From NCBI RefSeq assembly GCF_030687495.1, contig NZ_CP117435.1, positions 1,488,001-1,552,000 of the forward strand: a DNA stretch of 64,000 nucleotides. The letters are read 5' to 3'. The position numbers and the translations under genes are program-made. Shown here piece after piece: positions 7,948-17,637 of the stretch. Position 1 is the stretch's first letter; each line of letters opens with the position of its first letter. The stretch is from Pseudomonas sp. FP453. Lineage in GTDB: Bacteria > Pseudomonadota > Gammaproteobacteria > Pseudomonadales > Pseudomonadaceae. The notes beneath the pieces are model-generated. The model saw only the letters and a program-made list of their open reading frames with translations. It was not told the origin of the DNA and made no database searches.

Positions 7948-10389
7948 CTACTTGCCGGGTGTGAGGGTCAACCTGGCTTTCCCATACACCTTCTCGAAGT
8001 TCTGCGGCTGCATCGGGAAGCTCAGGTATTGCGCCTTGAGCGACGGGTCGATGCCGTTGGCATAGTTCGGGCTGGCCGGGTTGCCGGATTGGCCGATGCC
8101 ACCCTGGCCGGTCATCGGCTCCACCTGGCCGAAGTCGACGATCATGCGCAACGCCGGCACCTGCGTGGTGTTGAAGTCCTGCCCCCAGCTGTACGGCGCC
8201 GGGTTCAAGGTGTTGTGGTCGCCACCGGACGCCAGCGGCCCGCGAATCACCTGGCCCTGGCTGTTTTTCCAGGTGGTGCTGTGCAACTTGCCCCACTGCC
8301 AGGCCTTGTGATCGGCGCCCAGTTGGCTGTCGCCGGCGCTGATCGCGGCGGCGAGGGTACGCGCCAGGATCGCCGGTTTGTCTTCTTTCTGCGGGGTGCG
8401 CGTGTCATCCCAGAACGGGCTGTCTTCGCGGCCCAACAGGTGGTCGGCGGTGGCGGCGTAGGACAGGCTGGCTGTGCTGACAAACGCCTTCCAGCTGGCG
8501 CTGGTTTCCGGGCCGAGCTTGTCGAGGAAGATCTGCTTGGCGCTTTCCTGCAGGAACAGCTCGTAGATCGCCGCATCGGCGGAGGTGGATACGAGGCGCC
8601 CGTCGAACGCCATCAGGCGACCCAACGCCTCACGCGCCTTGGCCTGTTCGGCCGCTGGCAAGGCATCGATCGCCTGTTTCAGCGGCTGGGCCATGCCCGG
8701 CGCCTGGAACAGGGTCTTGAGCTTGGCGGCGAAGGTGGTGGTCTGGTCGTACTGCATGGCGATCATGCTGCGGGTGTCATGCTTGCCCGCGTTGGCCAGT
8801 TGCGCCAGGCGCTCGCTGCGTTCCGGTGCATCCCAGGAGTTGGACAGTTGCATGCCGTAACCGCGGGGCGCGGTGCGCTGGTTGGCGGTGCCGATCCAGC
8901 CTTGGGCCGGGTCCTGGTCATAGGGGTGCAGCATCGCGTCGGCGTAACCGTCCCAGTCAAAGCGCGTGTCCCAGCCCGGCGAGGGCAGCAGGCCTTCACC
9001 TTCGCGGCGGTTGGGGAAACGCCCGGTGACTTGCCAGCCAATGTTGCTGGCGTCGGCGAACACCATGTTCAAGGCGATGGCGCGGATTTCGCGGGTCGCG
9101 TCCGAAGCCTTGCCAGCGTTTTGCGCGCGGGACAGGTCGAAGAAGGCGTCGAGGCTCTTGTCGTCCTTGAAGTCGGCGGTTTGCAGGGCCAGGCCAAAAC
9201 CGCTGGTGAGGGCCTGGCTGCTATTCAGCAGGGCGCCGTGGCGGGTTTCGTACACCACTTCGCGAATCGAGCGTTGGCCTTTGACGAAGAAGGTTTCGTT
9301 GCGCACACCCGCCGGTAGCCATTTGCCGTTGTTCTCGTAGTACAACGCGCTGCCTTGGCGTTTGACCTTCTCCAGGAACAGGTCCTGGGTATCGCCCTTG
9401 ACCGTGCTCATGCTCCACGCGACTTTGCCGTTGAAACCCGACAACAGGGTCGGCAAACCGGCAATCGAGGCGCCGACGGCCTGGTATTTCGGCGCACGGA
9501 TCTGCACGTAGCTCCACGGCGACGGCGCTTGCGGCTGGGCGGCCAGGTCGTTGGCCAGCAGGCTTTTGCCGCTGCGGCTGCGTTGCGGGCCAATGGCCCA
9601 GTTGCTCGAGGTGGTCACGGCCAGTGAATTGAGGCGACTCAGTTGCTGGCTGACGCTGTCCAGCCCGGCGAGGCCGCTGATCTGGCTCAGGTTCACGCCT
9701 TTGAGTTTTTCCGCTTCGGCCAGCGGGATCGCTTCGTCCGGCGCGCTCGGGGTGAGCCAGGCGAGTTTGTCGACGCCGACCTTTTGCGCCAGCACCAGGG
9801 AGGCGATTTCTTCTTGCAGGTTGGCCGACTCGCTGAAATTCAGCAGGCAGAACAACAGCGCCGAATCCTCAGGCTTCCAGTACTCCGGTTTGTAACCAGT
9901 CTGGGCGAGGTCCGGCGGCAGCTTGTCGCGGTAGCGGAACAGGTAGGCGTTGACGCCCCGCGCGTACACCTCGAAGAAACGCTTGAGGCGCGGCGACGAG
10001 GCGTTATACAGCTCGCCGGCGCTTTTCTTCAGGTTGACCGCGCGCATGAACCGGTCGGCATCCAGTACATCAGGGCCGGACATTTCCGCCAGACGGCCCT
10101 GGGCCAGCAGGCGCAGGGTGACCATCTGAGTGATGCGGTCGCTGGCGTGGACATAGCCGAGGCTGAACAGCGCGTCGTGGAAGGTGTTGCTTTCGATCAA
10201 CGGCATGCCCTGGGCATTGCGACGCACCGACACATTCTGTGCCAGGCCTTTGATCGGTTGCACACCGGCGACCGGTGGCAGGGTGTCCTGGGTGCTCTGG
10301 AGCTGGCAACCGGCCAGGCTTAACGCACTGGCCACTGCCGCGGCAACGCCGAACCGGGGAAGAAAATGTGAGAGGGCTGGCGAGGCCAT
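7948..10389 (-). CDS. quiP: Acyl-homoserine-lactone acylase, QuiP type (Ntn hydrolase)
   Basis: An 813-residue penicillin-amidase-family precursor. The N terminus looks like a lipoprotein or Sec signal (LSLAGCQL, cysteine near 28). The sequence closely follows P. aeruginosa QuiP along its length ([59 protein letters not shown]). The self-cleavage site is the [13 protein letters not shown] stretch; aligned to QuiP (ASNNWA) the new N-terminal nucleophile should be Ser261. The mature enzyme would be a periplasmic two-chain amidase that removes the acyl chain from long-chain AHL signals or other N-acyl compounds. It is a single gene, flanked by REP doublets, with no luxI/luxR gene nearby. The C-terminal part is shorter than in PAO1 QuiP. 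Confidence 0.88.
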   Translation of the reverse strand: MASPALSHFLPRFGVAAAVASALSLAGCQLQSTQDTLPPVAGVQPIKGLAQNVSVRRNAQGMPLIESNTFHDALFSLGYVHASDRITQMVTLRLLAQGRLAEMSGPDVLDADRFMRAVNLKKSAGELYNASSPRLKRFFEVYARGVNAYLFRYRDKLPPDLAQTGYKPEYWKPEDSALLFCLLNFSESANLQEEIASLVLAQKVGVDKLAWLTPSAPDEAIPLAEAEKLKGVNLSQISGLAGLDSVSQQLSRLNSLAVTTSSNWAIGPQRSRSGKSLLANDLAAQPQAPSPWSYVQIRAPKYQAVGASIAGLPTLLSGFNGKVAWSMSTVKGDTQDLFLEKVKRQGSALYYENNGKWLPAGVRNETFFVKGQRSIREVVYETRHGALLNSSQALTSGFGLALQTADFKDDKSLDAFFDLSRAQNAGKASDATREIRAIALNMVFADASNIGWQVTGRFPNRREGEGLLPSPGWDTRFDWDGYADAMLHPYDQDPAQGWIGTANQRTAPRGYGMQLSNSWDAPERSERLAQLANAGKHDTRSMIAMQYDQTTTFAAKLKTLFQAPGMAQPLKQAIDALPAAEQAKAREALGRLMAFDGRLVSTSADAAIYELFLQESAKQIFLDKLGPETSASWKAFVSTASLSYAATADHLLGREDSPFWDDTRTPQKEDKPAILARTLAAAISAGDSQLGADHKAWQWGKLHSTTWKNSQGQVIRGPLASGGDHNTLNPAPYSWGQDFNTTQVPALRMIVDFGQVEPMTGQGGIGQSGNPASPNYANGIDPSLKAQYLSFPMQPQNFEKVYGKARLTLTPGK

Positions 10390-10520
10390 GGCAAAGCTCC
10401 TGCGGGGGGTAGCGTCAGTAAAGGCGCTACGTTAGTGAGCGCGGTGAAACGACGCAAGCGGGAGTTTGGGGAAAACATTAGATCTTGAGTCAGGTGAGGA
10501 CTCAGGTGGGAGAAATTAAG

Positions 10521-10609
10521 TGTGGGAGCGGGCTTGCCCGCGATTACGGTGTGTCAGTCACTGATAGGTTGGCTGAACCACTGCTATCGCGGGCAAGCCC
10601 GCTCCCACA
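10521..10609. repeat. REP doublet (GCGGGC variant)
   Basis: TGTGGGAGCGGGCTTGCCCG and its inverted partner enclose a spacer. This uses the G/C variant of the REP core, unlike most copies in the window. A further fragment of a right arm (GCTCCCACA, 10620-10628) follows. The remainder of the 10390-10650 gap shows no ORF. Confidence 0.88.
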
Positions 10610-10650
10610 TAAGCCAGAGCTCCCACATTTTGTGTTCTATCGTCTTGAGA

Positions 10651-11295
10651 TCAGGCCTTGGGCGGATTCACCTTCTGCACCAGTTCATACGCCCGCACCG
10701 TCGCCGGCCGCTCCTTGATGCTGTTGAACCAACGCTGCACATGTGGGAAATCTTCCAGCCGCTGACTCTGCCACTTGTGGGAAACGATCCACGGGTAGAT
10801 GGCCATATCGGCAATGCTGTAGTCCTCGCCGGCAACAAACGCACGATCCGCCAGGCGCCGGTCCAGTACGCCATACAGGCGCGCGGTTTCGTCTACATAG
10901 CGCTTGATCGCATAGGGGATTTTCTCCGGTGCGAATTGGCTGAAGTGATGATTCTGCCCGGCCATCGGCCCCAACCCGCCCATTTGCCAGAACAGCCATT
11001 GCAGGGTTTCCTGGCGGCCACGCAGGTCCTGGGCAATGAACTGGCCGGTTTTTTCCGCGAGGTACAGCAGGATTGCGCCGGATTCAAACAGCGAAATTGG
11101 TGCGCCACCGTCGCCAGGGTTGTGATCGACGATGGCCGGAATACGGTTGTTGGGCGCGATCTTCAGGAAATCGGGCTTGAACTGATCGCCCTGGCCAATA
11201 TTGATCGGATGCACCGCGTAGGGCAGGCCGGCTTCTTCCAGGAACAGTGATACTTTGTGACCGTTGGGGGTCGTCCAGTAGTACAAATCGATCAT
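10651..11295 (-). CDS. yfcG: Glutathione S-transferase family protein, YfcG-like
   Basis: A 214-residue cytosolic GST. The start at MIDLYYWTTPNGHK is chosen because it coincides with the YfcG N terminus; the longer frame adds 48 residues without family similarity. The thioredoxin-fold domain has the TPNGHKVSLFLEEAGL motif, in which Thr and Asn bind the glutathione sulfur in Nu-class enzymes, then the cis-proline site NNRIPAIVDH and ESGAIL. The helical domain follows from about residue 90. YfcG proteins have disulfide reductase activity rather than classical conjugation. It is divergent from the hydrolase gene at 11380. Confidence 0.88.
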   Translation of the reverse strand: MIDLYYWTTPNGHKVSLFLEEAGLPYAVHPINIGQGDQFKPDFLKIAPNNRIPAIVDHNPGDGGAPISLFESGAILLYLAEKTGQFIAQDLRGRQETLQWLFWQMGGLGPMAGQNHHFSQFAPEKIPYAIKRYVDETARLYGVLDRRLADRAFVAGEDYSIADMAIYPWIVSHKWQSQRLEDFPHVQRWFNSIKERPATVRAYELVQKVNPPKA

Positions 11296-11379
11296 GAAGC
11301 TCTCCAAAGGCGCGAATGCCTGTAGGTAGAGGTGATGTTCGGAGTGCGAAAATTCAATGAAACATTTAGGTCTATCGAT

Positions 11380-11931
11380 ATGGAATTTCGGCAGGACGCG
11401 GCACTGATCGTGATCGATCAGCAGAAAGGCATTCATCACCCCAAGCTCGGGCGGCGCAATAACCTACAGGCCGAGGAGCGTATTCAGGCGCTGCTAACGC
11501 ATTGGCGCCACACGGGCCGACCGGTGATCCATGTGCAGCATTTGTCCCATTCGCCGGATTCGGTGTTCTGGCCAGGGCAGCCCGGTGTCGAGTTCCAGGA
11601 CGCCTGCGTGCCGGCGCCCGGTGAGCAACTGATTCAAAAGCGCGTGCCGGATGCGTTCAGCGGCACGCCGCTGGAAGCGCAGTTGCGCGCGGCCGGCATT
11701 GCGCAGCTGGTGCTGGTGGGCGTGGCCACCCACAACTCGGTGGAAGCCACCGCCCGCACCGGCGGTAACCTTGGGTTTGATACCTGGGTGATCGAGGATG
11801 CGTGCTACACCTTCGATAAACCGGACTTCTTCGGTGAGCTGCACCCGGCCGAGTTGGTACACGCCATGTCGCTGGGCAACCTGCACGGCGAGTACGCCAC
11901 GGTGATCCACTCCCGCGACGTGCTGCGTTAA
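11380..11931 (+). CDS. Isochorismatase-fold hydrolase with Ser in place of the catalytic Cys
   Basis: A 183-residue alpha/beta hydrolase of the isochorismatase/cysteine hydrolase superfamily. The start at MEFRQDAALIVID begins directly at the first beta strand; a GTG/ATG 48 bp upstream (11332/11335) is a possible alternative with a GAGG ahead of it. The catalytic Asp is in VIDQQKG, and a lysine in QKRVPDAF fits the second triad member. At the position of the nucleophile, the usual motif THxCVxxTAR reads THNSVEATAR, so residue 120 is Ser. Substrate unknown. Its stop overlaps the convergent iron ABC ATPase gene by 4 bp. Confidence 0.85.
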   Translation: MEFRQDAALIVIDQQKGIHHPKLGRRNNLQAEERIQALLTHWRHTGRPVIHVQHLSHSPDSVFWPGQPGVEFQDACVPAPGEQLIQKRVPDAFSGTPLEAQLRAAGIAQLVLVGVATHNSVEATARTGGNLGFDTWVIEDACYTFDKPDFFGELHPAELVHAMSLGNLHGEYATVIHSRDVLR

Positions 11932-12716
11932 GCCACCACGCCATCCACCAACACCTGCAACGACTGCTGCGAACACCGCTCGATGCGCACCCGCACGCCA
12001 TACACCTCGGCGAACAGCGCCGGGTCGAGCACTTCATCCGCCGCGCCACAGGCGTACAAACGGCCCTGGCGCAGTACGGCGATATGGTCGGCGAAGCGTG
12101 CCGCGAGGTTGATGTCGTGCAGCACCACCACGGCGATCAGCTGGTGTTCGCGCACCAGGCCGCGCACGCAGTCCATGACTTTCAACTGGTAATTGAGGTC
12201 GAGGGCGCTGGTGGGTTCGTCCAGCAGCATCACCTGGGGGCGCCGGGCAATGAGTTGGGCGAGGCTGACCAGTTGGCGTTGGCCGCCCGACAACGTGCTT
12301 AACAGTTGATCGGCCAGGTGCGCGATGCCGATGCGGTGCAGCGCCGCGAAGGCTTCACGCAGGCAGGCCTCGCTGGACAATGGAATGCCGTCCACATTGG
12401 CCACGCGCAAGGCGGCGATCACACTTTCCATCACGCTGAGGCTCAGCCCCGGTGGCAGGTTCTGCGGCATATAGGTGACGCGCCGCGCACGTTCGGCCAC
12501 GGACATGGCGGACAGGTCCAGGTCACCCAGTCGCACAACGCCTTGCATCTTTTCCAGCCCGGCCACGGCACGCAATAACGTGGACTTTCCCGCGCCATTG
12601 GGGCCGATCAGCGCGGTCAGGCTGCCGTGGGGCAGGGTGGGCAGGCTCAGGTCGTGCACAATCTGCCGACGGCCGTAGCTGACATTCGCGTGCTCGATGC
12701 GCAACCCTTCACTCAT
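11928..12716 (-). CDS. Iron-chelate ABC transporter, ATP-binding protein (FepC/FecE type)
   Basis: A 262-residue cytoplasmic ATPase. Walker A is GPNGAGKSTLLRA near residue 38, the signature is LSGGQRQLVSLAQL, Walker B/D-loop is [14 protein letters not shown], and the H-loop is VVLHDINLA. The AxRFADHIAVLRQGRLYACG tail is typical of siderophore, haem and cobalamin ATPases. Its start overlaps the permease stop by 4 bp. It is the last gene of the iron uptake operon. Confidence 0.9.
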   Translation of the reverse strand: MSEGLRIEHANVSYGRRQIVHDLSLPTLPHGSLTALIGPNGAGKSTLLRAVAGLEKMQGVVRLGDLDLSAMSVAERARRVTYMPQNLPPGLSLSVMESVIAALRVANVDGIPLSSEACLREAFAALHRIGIAHLADQLLSTLSGGQRQLVSLAQLIARRPQVMLLDEPTSALDLNYQLKVMDCVRGLVREHQLIAVVVLHDINLAARFADHIAVLRQGRLYACGAADEVLDPALFAEVYGVRVRIERCSQQSLQVLVDGVVA

Positions 12717-13771
12717 AACTGCCTCCCACGCTTGAACACCAACAGCACGAAGATCGGCACGCCTACCAACGCGGTGACGATGCCCACCGGCACGATCACG
12801 CCGGGCATGATCAGCTTGCTGGCAATCGACGACAGCGCCAGCAGCAACGCGCCGGTCAGGGCGCTGGCGGGCAGCAGGAAACGCTGGTCTTCGCCCACCA
12901 GAATCCGCGCGATATGCGGACCCACCAGGCCGATAAATCCGATGGTGCCGACAAAGGCCACGGCGGTGGCCGACAACAGGCTGATGCGCAGCAACGAGAA
13001 AAACCGCAGGCGCTTCACGTCCACGCCGAAGCTCTGTGCGCGGTCTTCACCCATGCGTAGCAAGGTCAGGCGCGGCGCGGCGGCAAAGGAAAACGGCAAC
13101 ACCACCGCGACCACCAGGGCCAGGATGCCGAGCTTGTCCCAGTTGGCGCGGGTCACGCTGCCCAGGGTCCAGAACACCAGTTGTTGCAGCACATCTTCGG
13201 TGGCGACCAGTTGCAGCAAGGCCACCACCGCGTTGCAACTGAACACCAGCGCAATGCCAAACAACACCAGGCTTTCCACCCCCGCGCCGCGCAGCCGCGA
13301 CATGGCTTGCAGCAAAAACACCGAGGCGGCGGCGAAGATAAATGCGGAGAGGGAAATCGCGGTGTTGGCCGACACCCACAGCGTCGTCACCGGAAACACA
13401 ATCACCAGGGACGCGCCCAACGCCGCCGCCGACGACACGCCCAAGGTGAACGGGCTGGCCAGCGGATTGTTGAGGATCGCCTGCATCTCGGCCCCGGCCA
13501 GCGACAGCGCGCAGCCCACCAGCACCGCCATCAGGGCGTAGGGCAGGCGGACGTTCCAGATGATCACCTGGTCGGTGGCGCTGAGATGGGCGGGGTGCAG
13601 GATCCCGTCGAGCAAGGCCAGCAGGCCCATGCCGGACGGGCCGCTGGCCAGGTCCACCAGGATGGCGCCGACCAGCGCGGTGCCCAGCGCGGCCAGCAGC
13701 CACGCGCGCCGTGCGAGCAGGCGGCGGTAGCCGTGGGTGGCGCTGGCGAGGTCGAGGGTTTGAGTGGTCAT
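12713..13771 (-). CDS. Iron-chelate ABC transporter permease (FecCD family)
   Basis: A 352-residue inner-membrane permease with about nine to ten hydrophobic helices. Motifs of the FecCD/BtuC family are visible: WNVRLPYALMAVLVGCALSL, the AGAEMQAILNNPLASPFTLG coupling stretch, and a C-terminal GFIGLVGPHIARILVGEDQR. A single permease gene implies a homodimeric channel. It overlaps the ATPase gene by 4 bp. A REP doublet separates it from the binding-protein gene. Confidence 0.92.
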   Translation of the reverse strand: MTTQTLDLASATHGYRRLLARRAWLLAALGTALVGAILVDLASGPSGMGLLALLDGILHPAHLSATDQVIIWNVRLPYALMAVLVGCALSLAGAEMQAILNNPLASPFTLGVSSAAALGASLVIVFPVTTLWVSANTAISLSAFIFAAASVFLLQAMSRLRGAGVESLVLFGIALVFSCNAVVALLQLVATEDVLQQLVFWTLGSVTRANWDKLGILALVVAVVLPFSFAAAPRLTLLRMGEDRAQSFGVDVKRLRFFSLLRISLLSATAVAFVGTIGFIGLVGPHIARILVGEDQRFLLPASALTGALLLALSSIASKLIMPGVIVPVGIVTALVGVPIFVLLVFKRGRQL

Positions 13772-13810
13772 GGGGGCTCACACAATTTCAAAAAACAATG
13801 AAGATCTAAA

Positions 13811-13900
13811 TGTGGGAGCTGGCTTGCCTGCGATGGCGGTGTATCAGTCACTTAATGAGGTGACTGACACACCGCCATCGCAGGCAAGCCAGCTCCCACA
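13811..13900. repeat. REP doublet inside the iron operon
   Basis: TGTGGGAGCTGGCTTGCCTG and its inverted copy lie between the binding-protein and permease genes, ending 5 bp before the binding-protein stop codon. Such a hairpin may stabilise or terminate upstream mRNA and so uncouple binding-protein from permease expression. Confidence 0.9.
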
Positions 13901-13904
13901 GTTT

Positions 13905-15032
13905 TTACTGCGTTTTGGCAGTGGCTTTGGTGTCGATCCAGTAGGCGCCCTGCAACGGCATGCCGAGGAACTGTTGGTTGATCTGCTCCATCGTCACCTG
14001 CGGATCCAACTTGGCGAACAACTCCGGATGCACCCACTTGGCCAACGCCTCAATCGCCAGCAGGTTGTACGGCGAGTTGTAGAAGTCATGCCACAGGCCG
14101 TGGGAATTGCCCGCGCGGATCGCACGAAGGTTGGCGAACTCTGGCCGCGCCAGCACGCGATCAAACGCCTCGCGCGCTTCGTCGGTGCTCACGCCTGCGC
14201 CGAGGATCAGCCCCGGTTTGTGATTACCGGTGGCGACGTAAACATCCGGGTCGGCCTTCAATGCGTACTCGACGCTGATGTCGCCCAATGCCCCCGGCAC
14301 CACATCGGCGGCGATGTTGCGCCCGCCCACCAACTTGATCACTTCACCCATGCCGCTCTTGCCGGTGGTGTGTCCCGGCGCTTGCCAGGCGCCGGCCAGC
14401 AGTTCGAGGAACACGCTGGGGCGTGGCCCGGCGGGCAGGGTGGCGACGGCGTCGGTGATGACTTTGATGTGCGCGTCGTAGAAGTCGAGGAACGCCTTGG
14501 CCTGGGCTTCACGGCCCAACGCCTGGCCCAGCGCGGTCATGCTGGTGTGGGTGCCTTGCACCGGGTTGACGCGAAAATCGACAAACACCACCGGGATGCC
14601 GGCCTTGGCCAGCACGTCAGCCACCGCGCTGTGTTCGGTCGGGCCGTGGCCGGAAATGCTGAACACCGCCAGATCCGGTTTGAGCGAGAGGATTTCTTCA
14701 GCGCTGACGCTTTGTTCCGACGCCTGGCCGATCAGCGGGATGTCTTTCACCGTCGGAAATTTCGCCACGTAGGCGTTGTAAGTGTGCTGGTCCAGCAGCT
14801 TCAAATCGTTCTGCCAGCCGACGATGCGCTGGAACGGCGCATCCTTGTCCAGCAGTGCAAATGCAGAAATCAGCCGGCCTTCACCCAGCACCACGCGCTT
14901 GACGTGATCGCTGACCTCGACCGTGCGCCCCAGCACATCGGTGACTTGCTGGGCGGCGGCGGTTTCGGCGTGGCCGAGGACCAGCGCGGCGCACAGTACG
15001 CCGAGCTTGAGCAGTTGACGGGGTTTGCGCAT
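13905..15032 (-). CDS. Iron-chelate ABC transporter, periplasmic binding protein
   Basis: A 375-residue class III (BtuF/FhuD-like) binding protein. The start at MRKPRQLLKLGVLCAALVLG gives a normal signal peptide with cleavage after AAA; the longer frame overlaps the receptor gene and has no RBS. VTDVLGRTVEVSDHVKRVV is the usual opening strand of the family, followed by SLKPDLAVF. Two lobes are joined by a long helix around residues 170-200. It lies 25 bp after the receptor gene. Ligand could be a catecholate siderophore, given the receptor type, but this is inference. Confidence 0.88.
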   Translation of the reverse strand: MRKPRQLLKLGVLCAALVLGHAETAAAQQVTDVLGRTVEVSDHVKRVVLGEGRLISAFALLDKDAPFQRIVGWQNDLKLLDQHTYNAYVAKFPTVKDIPLIGQASEQSVSAEEILSLKPDLAVFSISGHGPTEHSAVADVLAKAGIPVVFVDFRVNPVQGTHTSMTALGQALGREAQAKAFLDFYDAHIKVITDAVATLPAGPRPSVFLELLAGAWQAPGHTTGKSGMGEVIKLVGGRNIAADVVPGALGDISVEYALKADPDVYVATGNHKPGLILGAGVSTDEAREAFDRVLARPEFANLRAIRAGNSHGLWHDFYNSPYNLLAIEALAKWVHPELFAKLDPQVTMEQINQQFLGMPLQGAYWIDTKATAKTQ

Positions 15033-15057
15033 GGCAAGGGCTCCTGGAAAAGGGGAT

Positions 15058-17439
15058 TTAGAACTCATAATCAACACTGGCGGTGAGGGTGCGCCCGGCG
15101 CCCGGGATGCCGTAGAGCTGGAAGCCATCGAGGGACGCGCCGACCTGGCTGTAATAAAACGTGTTGAACAGGTTGTTGAGGTTGAGGTTGACCGTGGTGT
15201 CCTTGTTCACCTTGTATTGCGCCGCCAGGTTGCTCAGCCAGTAGCCGGGGGCTTTTTCGTGGTCGCGCGTATAGATCGCGTACACCCCGGAGGCGCCGCT
15301 GGCATAGCTGCTGTTGTTGTTCAAACCGCCGACGTATTTGTTGTCGGTGTAGCGGCGCCGGCCCACGTATTGCTCGCCGTAGCTCAGGCTCAGCGCGTCG
15401 GTGACGGCGTAGGTGGTCCACAGGTTGGCGGTCAGGTCGGGCACGTTCTTGGCTTCGGCGCCTTTGTTGGCGCCTTTGGTCTGCACGCTTTTGAGCGCCG
15501 AGAAACCGCTGTAGGCGGTCCAGCGCGGGGTGATATTGCCTTGCAGGCCGAGCTCGATGCCGTCGACACGTTTGGCGGGCAGGGCGCGCACCGGGGCGGA
15601 TTCGCCGTCCTGGTATTCCCAGGCGTTTTCCAGCTCGGTGCGGAAGATCGCCGCCGTGACGTTGAGCCTGTCGTGGGCAATGTCCCACTTGGTGCCCAGC
15701 TCGTAGGTCTTGGATTTGGCCGGGCTGTAGTTGCTGGTGCTGGCCGCGCCGTAGATCTGGTTGTTGGTGGACGCGCCGAGTGCCGACGGTTGTGCCGCTT
15801 CGCTGTAGGAAAGGTAGATGCTGCCGTTGGGCAACGGCTTGAACACGGCGCCGACACGGCCGCTGACCGCACCGTCGCTGCTACTCGTGGTGGCTTGGCC
15901 GCGCTGACGGGTTTCGGCGCGCCAGTTGTCGTAGCGCAGCGAGCCCAGCACTTGCCATTGCTCGTTGAGGGTGACGGTGTCGCCCAGGTAGATACCGGCG
16001 TTGTCGATCACCGAGCGTGGCTCGCCGACGCCTTTGGTTACGTAGGTGCTGGCGAAGCTATGGCTGGGGTCGGCCATATCGAAAAGCATGTTGCCATCGG
16101 GCACTTCGGCGTTGCGTTTCAGGCCGCCGTAGGTCTCGTGGTAGAACTCCAGGCCCGAGACCACCGCGTGTTGCAGGCTGCCGGTGTTGAACGTGAAGCT
16201 GAAGTCGGTCTGGTTATCGAGGATGGTGTAGCGCTTGGACAAACCGAAGTCGCTGCCGCGCAGGATGCCGTAGGACGTGTTGCTGTTGTTCACGTAGTCG
16301 GTGTAGGCATTCACCGTGCTGCCCGGCACTTGGCTGATCGGGCCTACACCGGTGTAGCCCAAGGTCGCACAGCGCGTGCCGGTGCAGGTTTTTCCGCCGG
16401 AGGCGCTGGCGGCGAAGAAGCGCGCCGGGGACAGCACCGCGAAGTTGTCGCTGCGCTCCCAGCGCGTCTGGTTGCGCAGGTTGGCGTCGTTCCAGGCGAA
16501 GTCGTGTTCGAAGCGGGCGGTCAGCGAGGTGGTCTTGTTTTCTTGGGTGTAGAGGCTGGAATCGCCGTACCAGTTGGAGCGTTTTACCCCGGGCATGCGG
16601 TCGCCATGGGTGCCGCGCTGGATCGGCACGCCGCCGTCTGGGGTATTGGTGTCTTTCTGGTAGAAGGTGTCGATGAAAAAGCGCGTGTCGGTGCCCAGGC
16701 CGAAGCCGAACGAGGTGGCGATGCCCCAGCGGTCGTAGTCCACGTCGTCGCGTTCGGACACTTGGTTGTAGTGCTTCATCAGGTTGACGCGTACGGCGGT
16801 GGTGTCGTTCAGCTGTTTGTTCAGGTCGGCAGTCAGACGACGGTAGGCATCGGTGCCGATCCCGGCGGACACGCGGTTGGCGTCGCCCAGGTGCGCTTCC
16901 TTGCTCACCAGGTTGACGCTGCCGCCCACGGCGGACACGCCGGATTCGATGGAGCCGGTGCCCTTGAACACTTCGGCCTGTTGCAGGTTGAAGGTGTCGG
17001 TGCGCGTGGACATGCCGGCGTCGCGCACGCCGTCCACGGTCAGGCTTTGTTCGGAGGAAAAGCCACGGATCGAAAACAGATCGCCCCAGCCCAGGTTGCC
17101 TTCGCCAGACATAAAGGTGATGCCCGGTACGTTGCGCAACACTTCCTGCAAGGTCTGTGCGTTCTGTTCCTTGAGCACCTGCTGCGGCACGATGGTCACG
17201 CTTTGCGGTGCGTCCAGCAGGGGCTGGCTGATTTTCGCCGAGGTCACCCGGTCGACCTTGAAGGTGGACGTGGCTTCGCCATCGACCTGGATTTCCGGCA
17301 GGCTCAGCACTGAATCCTGGGGGCTGGCGGCGGGCGCATCCGCCCAGGCCGTCGGGGCCACGCTGCCGGCGGCGAGAAAACCGAACATCGGTGCCAGGGT
17401 GGTGTGCAGCGGGTTGCGGAGCGGTGTGGGCAATGACAT
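15058..17439 (-). CDS. TonB-dependent siderophore receptor
   Basis: A 793-residue outer-membrane receptor. A signal peptide ends near AWADAPA; a TonB-box-like stretch follows around DSVLSLPEIQVDG. The plug domain covers about residues 70-180 (SVTIVPQQVLKEQNAQTLQEVLRN is the plug signature, split here), then a 22-strand barrel ending in the aromatic C terminus VDYEF. KTYELGTKW and the NLFNTFYY stretch are typical of the siderophore receptor family close to Fiu. There is no N-terminal signalling extension, so it is not a FecA-type transducer. It heads an operon with its own binding protein, permease and ATPase, an economical iron-uptake unit. Confidence 0.9.
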   Translation of the reverse strand: MSLPTPLRNPLHTTLAPMFGFLAAGSVAPTAWADAPAASPQDSVLSLPEIQVDGEATSTFKVDRVTSAKISQPLLDAPQSVTIVPQQVLKEQNAQTLQEVLRNVPGITFMSGEGNLGWGDLFSIRGFSSEQSLTVDGVRDAGMSTRTDTFNLQQAEVFKGTGSIESGVSAVGGSVNLVSKEAHLGDANRVSAGIGTDAYRRLTADLNKQLNDTTAVRVNLMKHYNQVSERDDVDYDRWGIATSFGFGLGTDTRFFIDTFYQKDTNTPDGGVPIQRGTHGDRMPGVKRSNWYGDSSLYTQENKTTSLTARFEHDFAWNDANLRNQTRWERSDNFAVLSPARFFAASASGGKTCTGTRCATLGYTGVGPISQVPGSTVNAYTDYVNNSNTSYGILRGSDFGLSKRYTILDNQTDFSFTFNTGSLQHAVVSGLEFYHETYGGLKRNAEVPDGNMLFDMADPSHSFASTYVTKGVGEPRSVIDNAGIYLGDTVTLNEQWQVLGSLRYDNWRAETRQRGQATTSSSDGAVSGRVGAVFKPLPNGSIYLSYSEAAQPSALGASTNNQIYGAASTSNYSPAKSKTYELGTKWDIAHDRLNVTAAIFRTELENAWEYQDGESAPVRALPAKRVDGIELGLQGNITPRWTAYSGFSALKSVQTKGANKGAEAKNVPDLTANLWTTYAVTDALSLSYGEQYVGRRRYTDNKYVGGLNNNSSYASGASGVYAIYTRDHEKAPGYWLSNLAAQYKVNKDTTVNLNLNNLFNTFYYSQVGASLDGFQLYGIPGAGRTLTASVDYEF

Positions 17440-17457
17440 GGGCTACTTCCGAGTCTA

Positions 17458-17478
17458 AATTACAATTACTCTCATTTA
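17458..17478. promoter_or_regulatory. Possible Fur box upstream of the TonB receptor
   Basis: On the minus strand the site reads TAAATGAGAGTAATTGTAAT, which resembles the AATGAGAAT-type half sites of Pseudomonas iron boxes. It lies about 20-40 bp upstream of the receptor start. The left half fits the consensus and the right half is weak. The rest of the 17440-17637 gap should hold divergent promoters for the receptor and the regulator gene. Confidence 0.45.
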
Positions 17479-17637
17479 GGTTCGGTAGTCTAAACAGCGA
17501 TTTCCCCTGCACTGCCCCTGGTTTGTATCGCTGATGCTTGATTATCGTTTCCTACAACATTCCATTACATTTGCGTACGCCGTTGCCTGAACTTTCGGCT
17601 ATTTGCTGCGTTTTATAGTTTTTCGGATCGACTGCCC

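Noticed and set aside
15025..17313. 762-codon open frame on the plus strand
   Set aside because: It is fully antisense to the TonB receptor, which has a signal peptide, plug and barrel end. The opposite frame stays open because of the high-GC codon bias and encodes a low-complexity Gly/Val/His-rich product.
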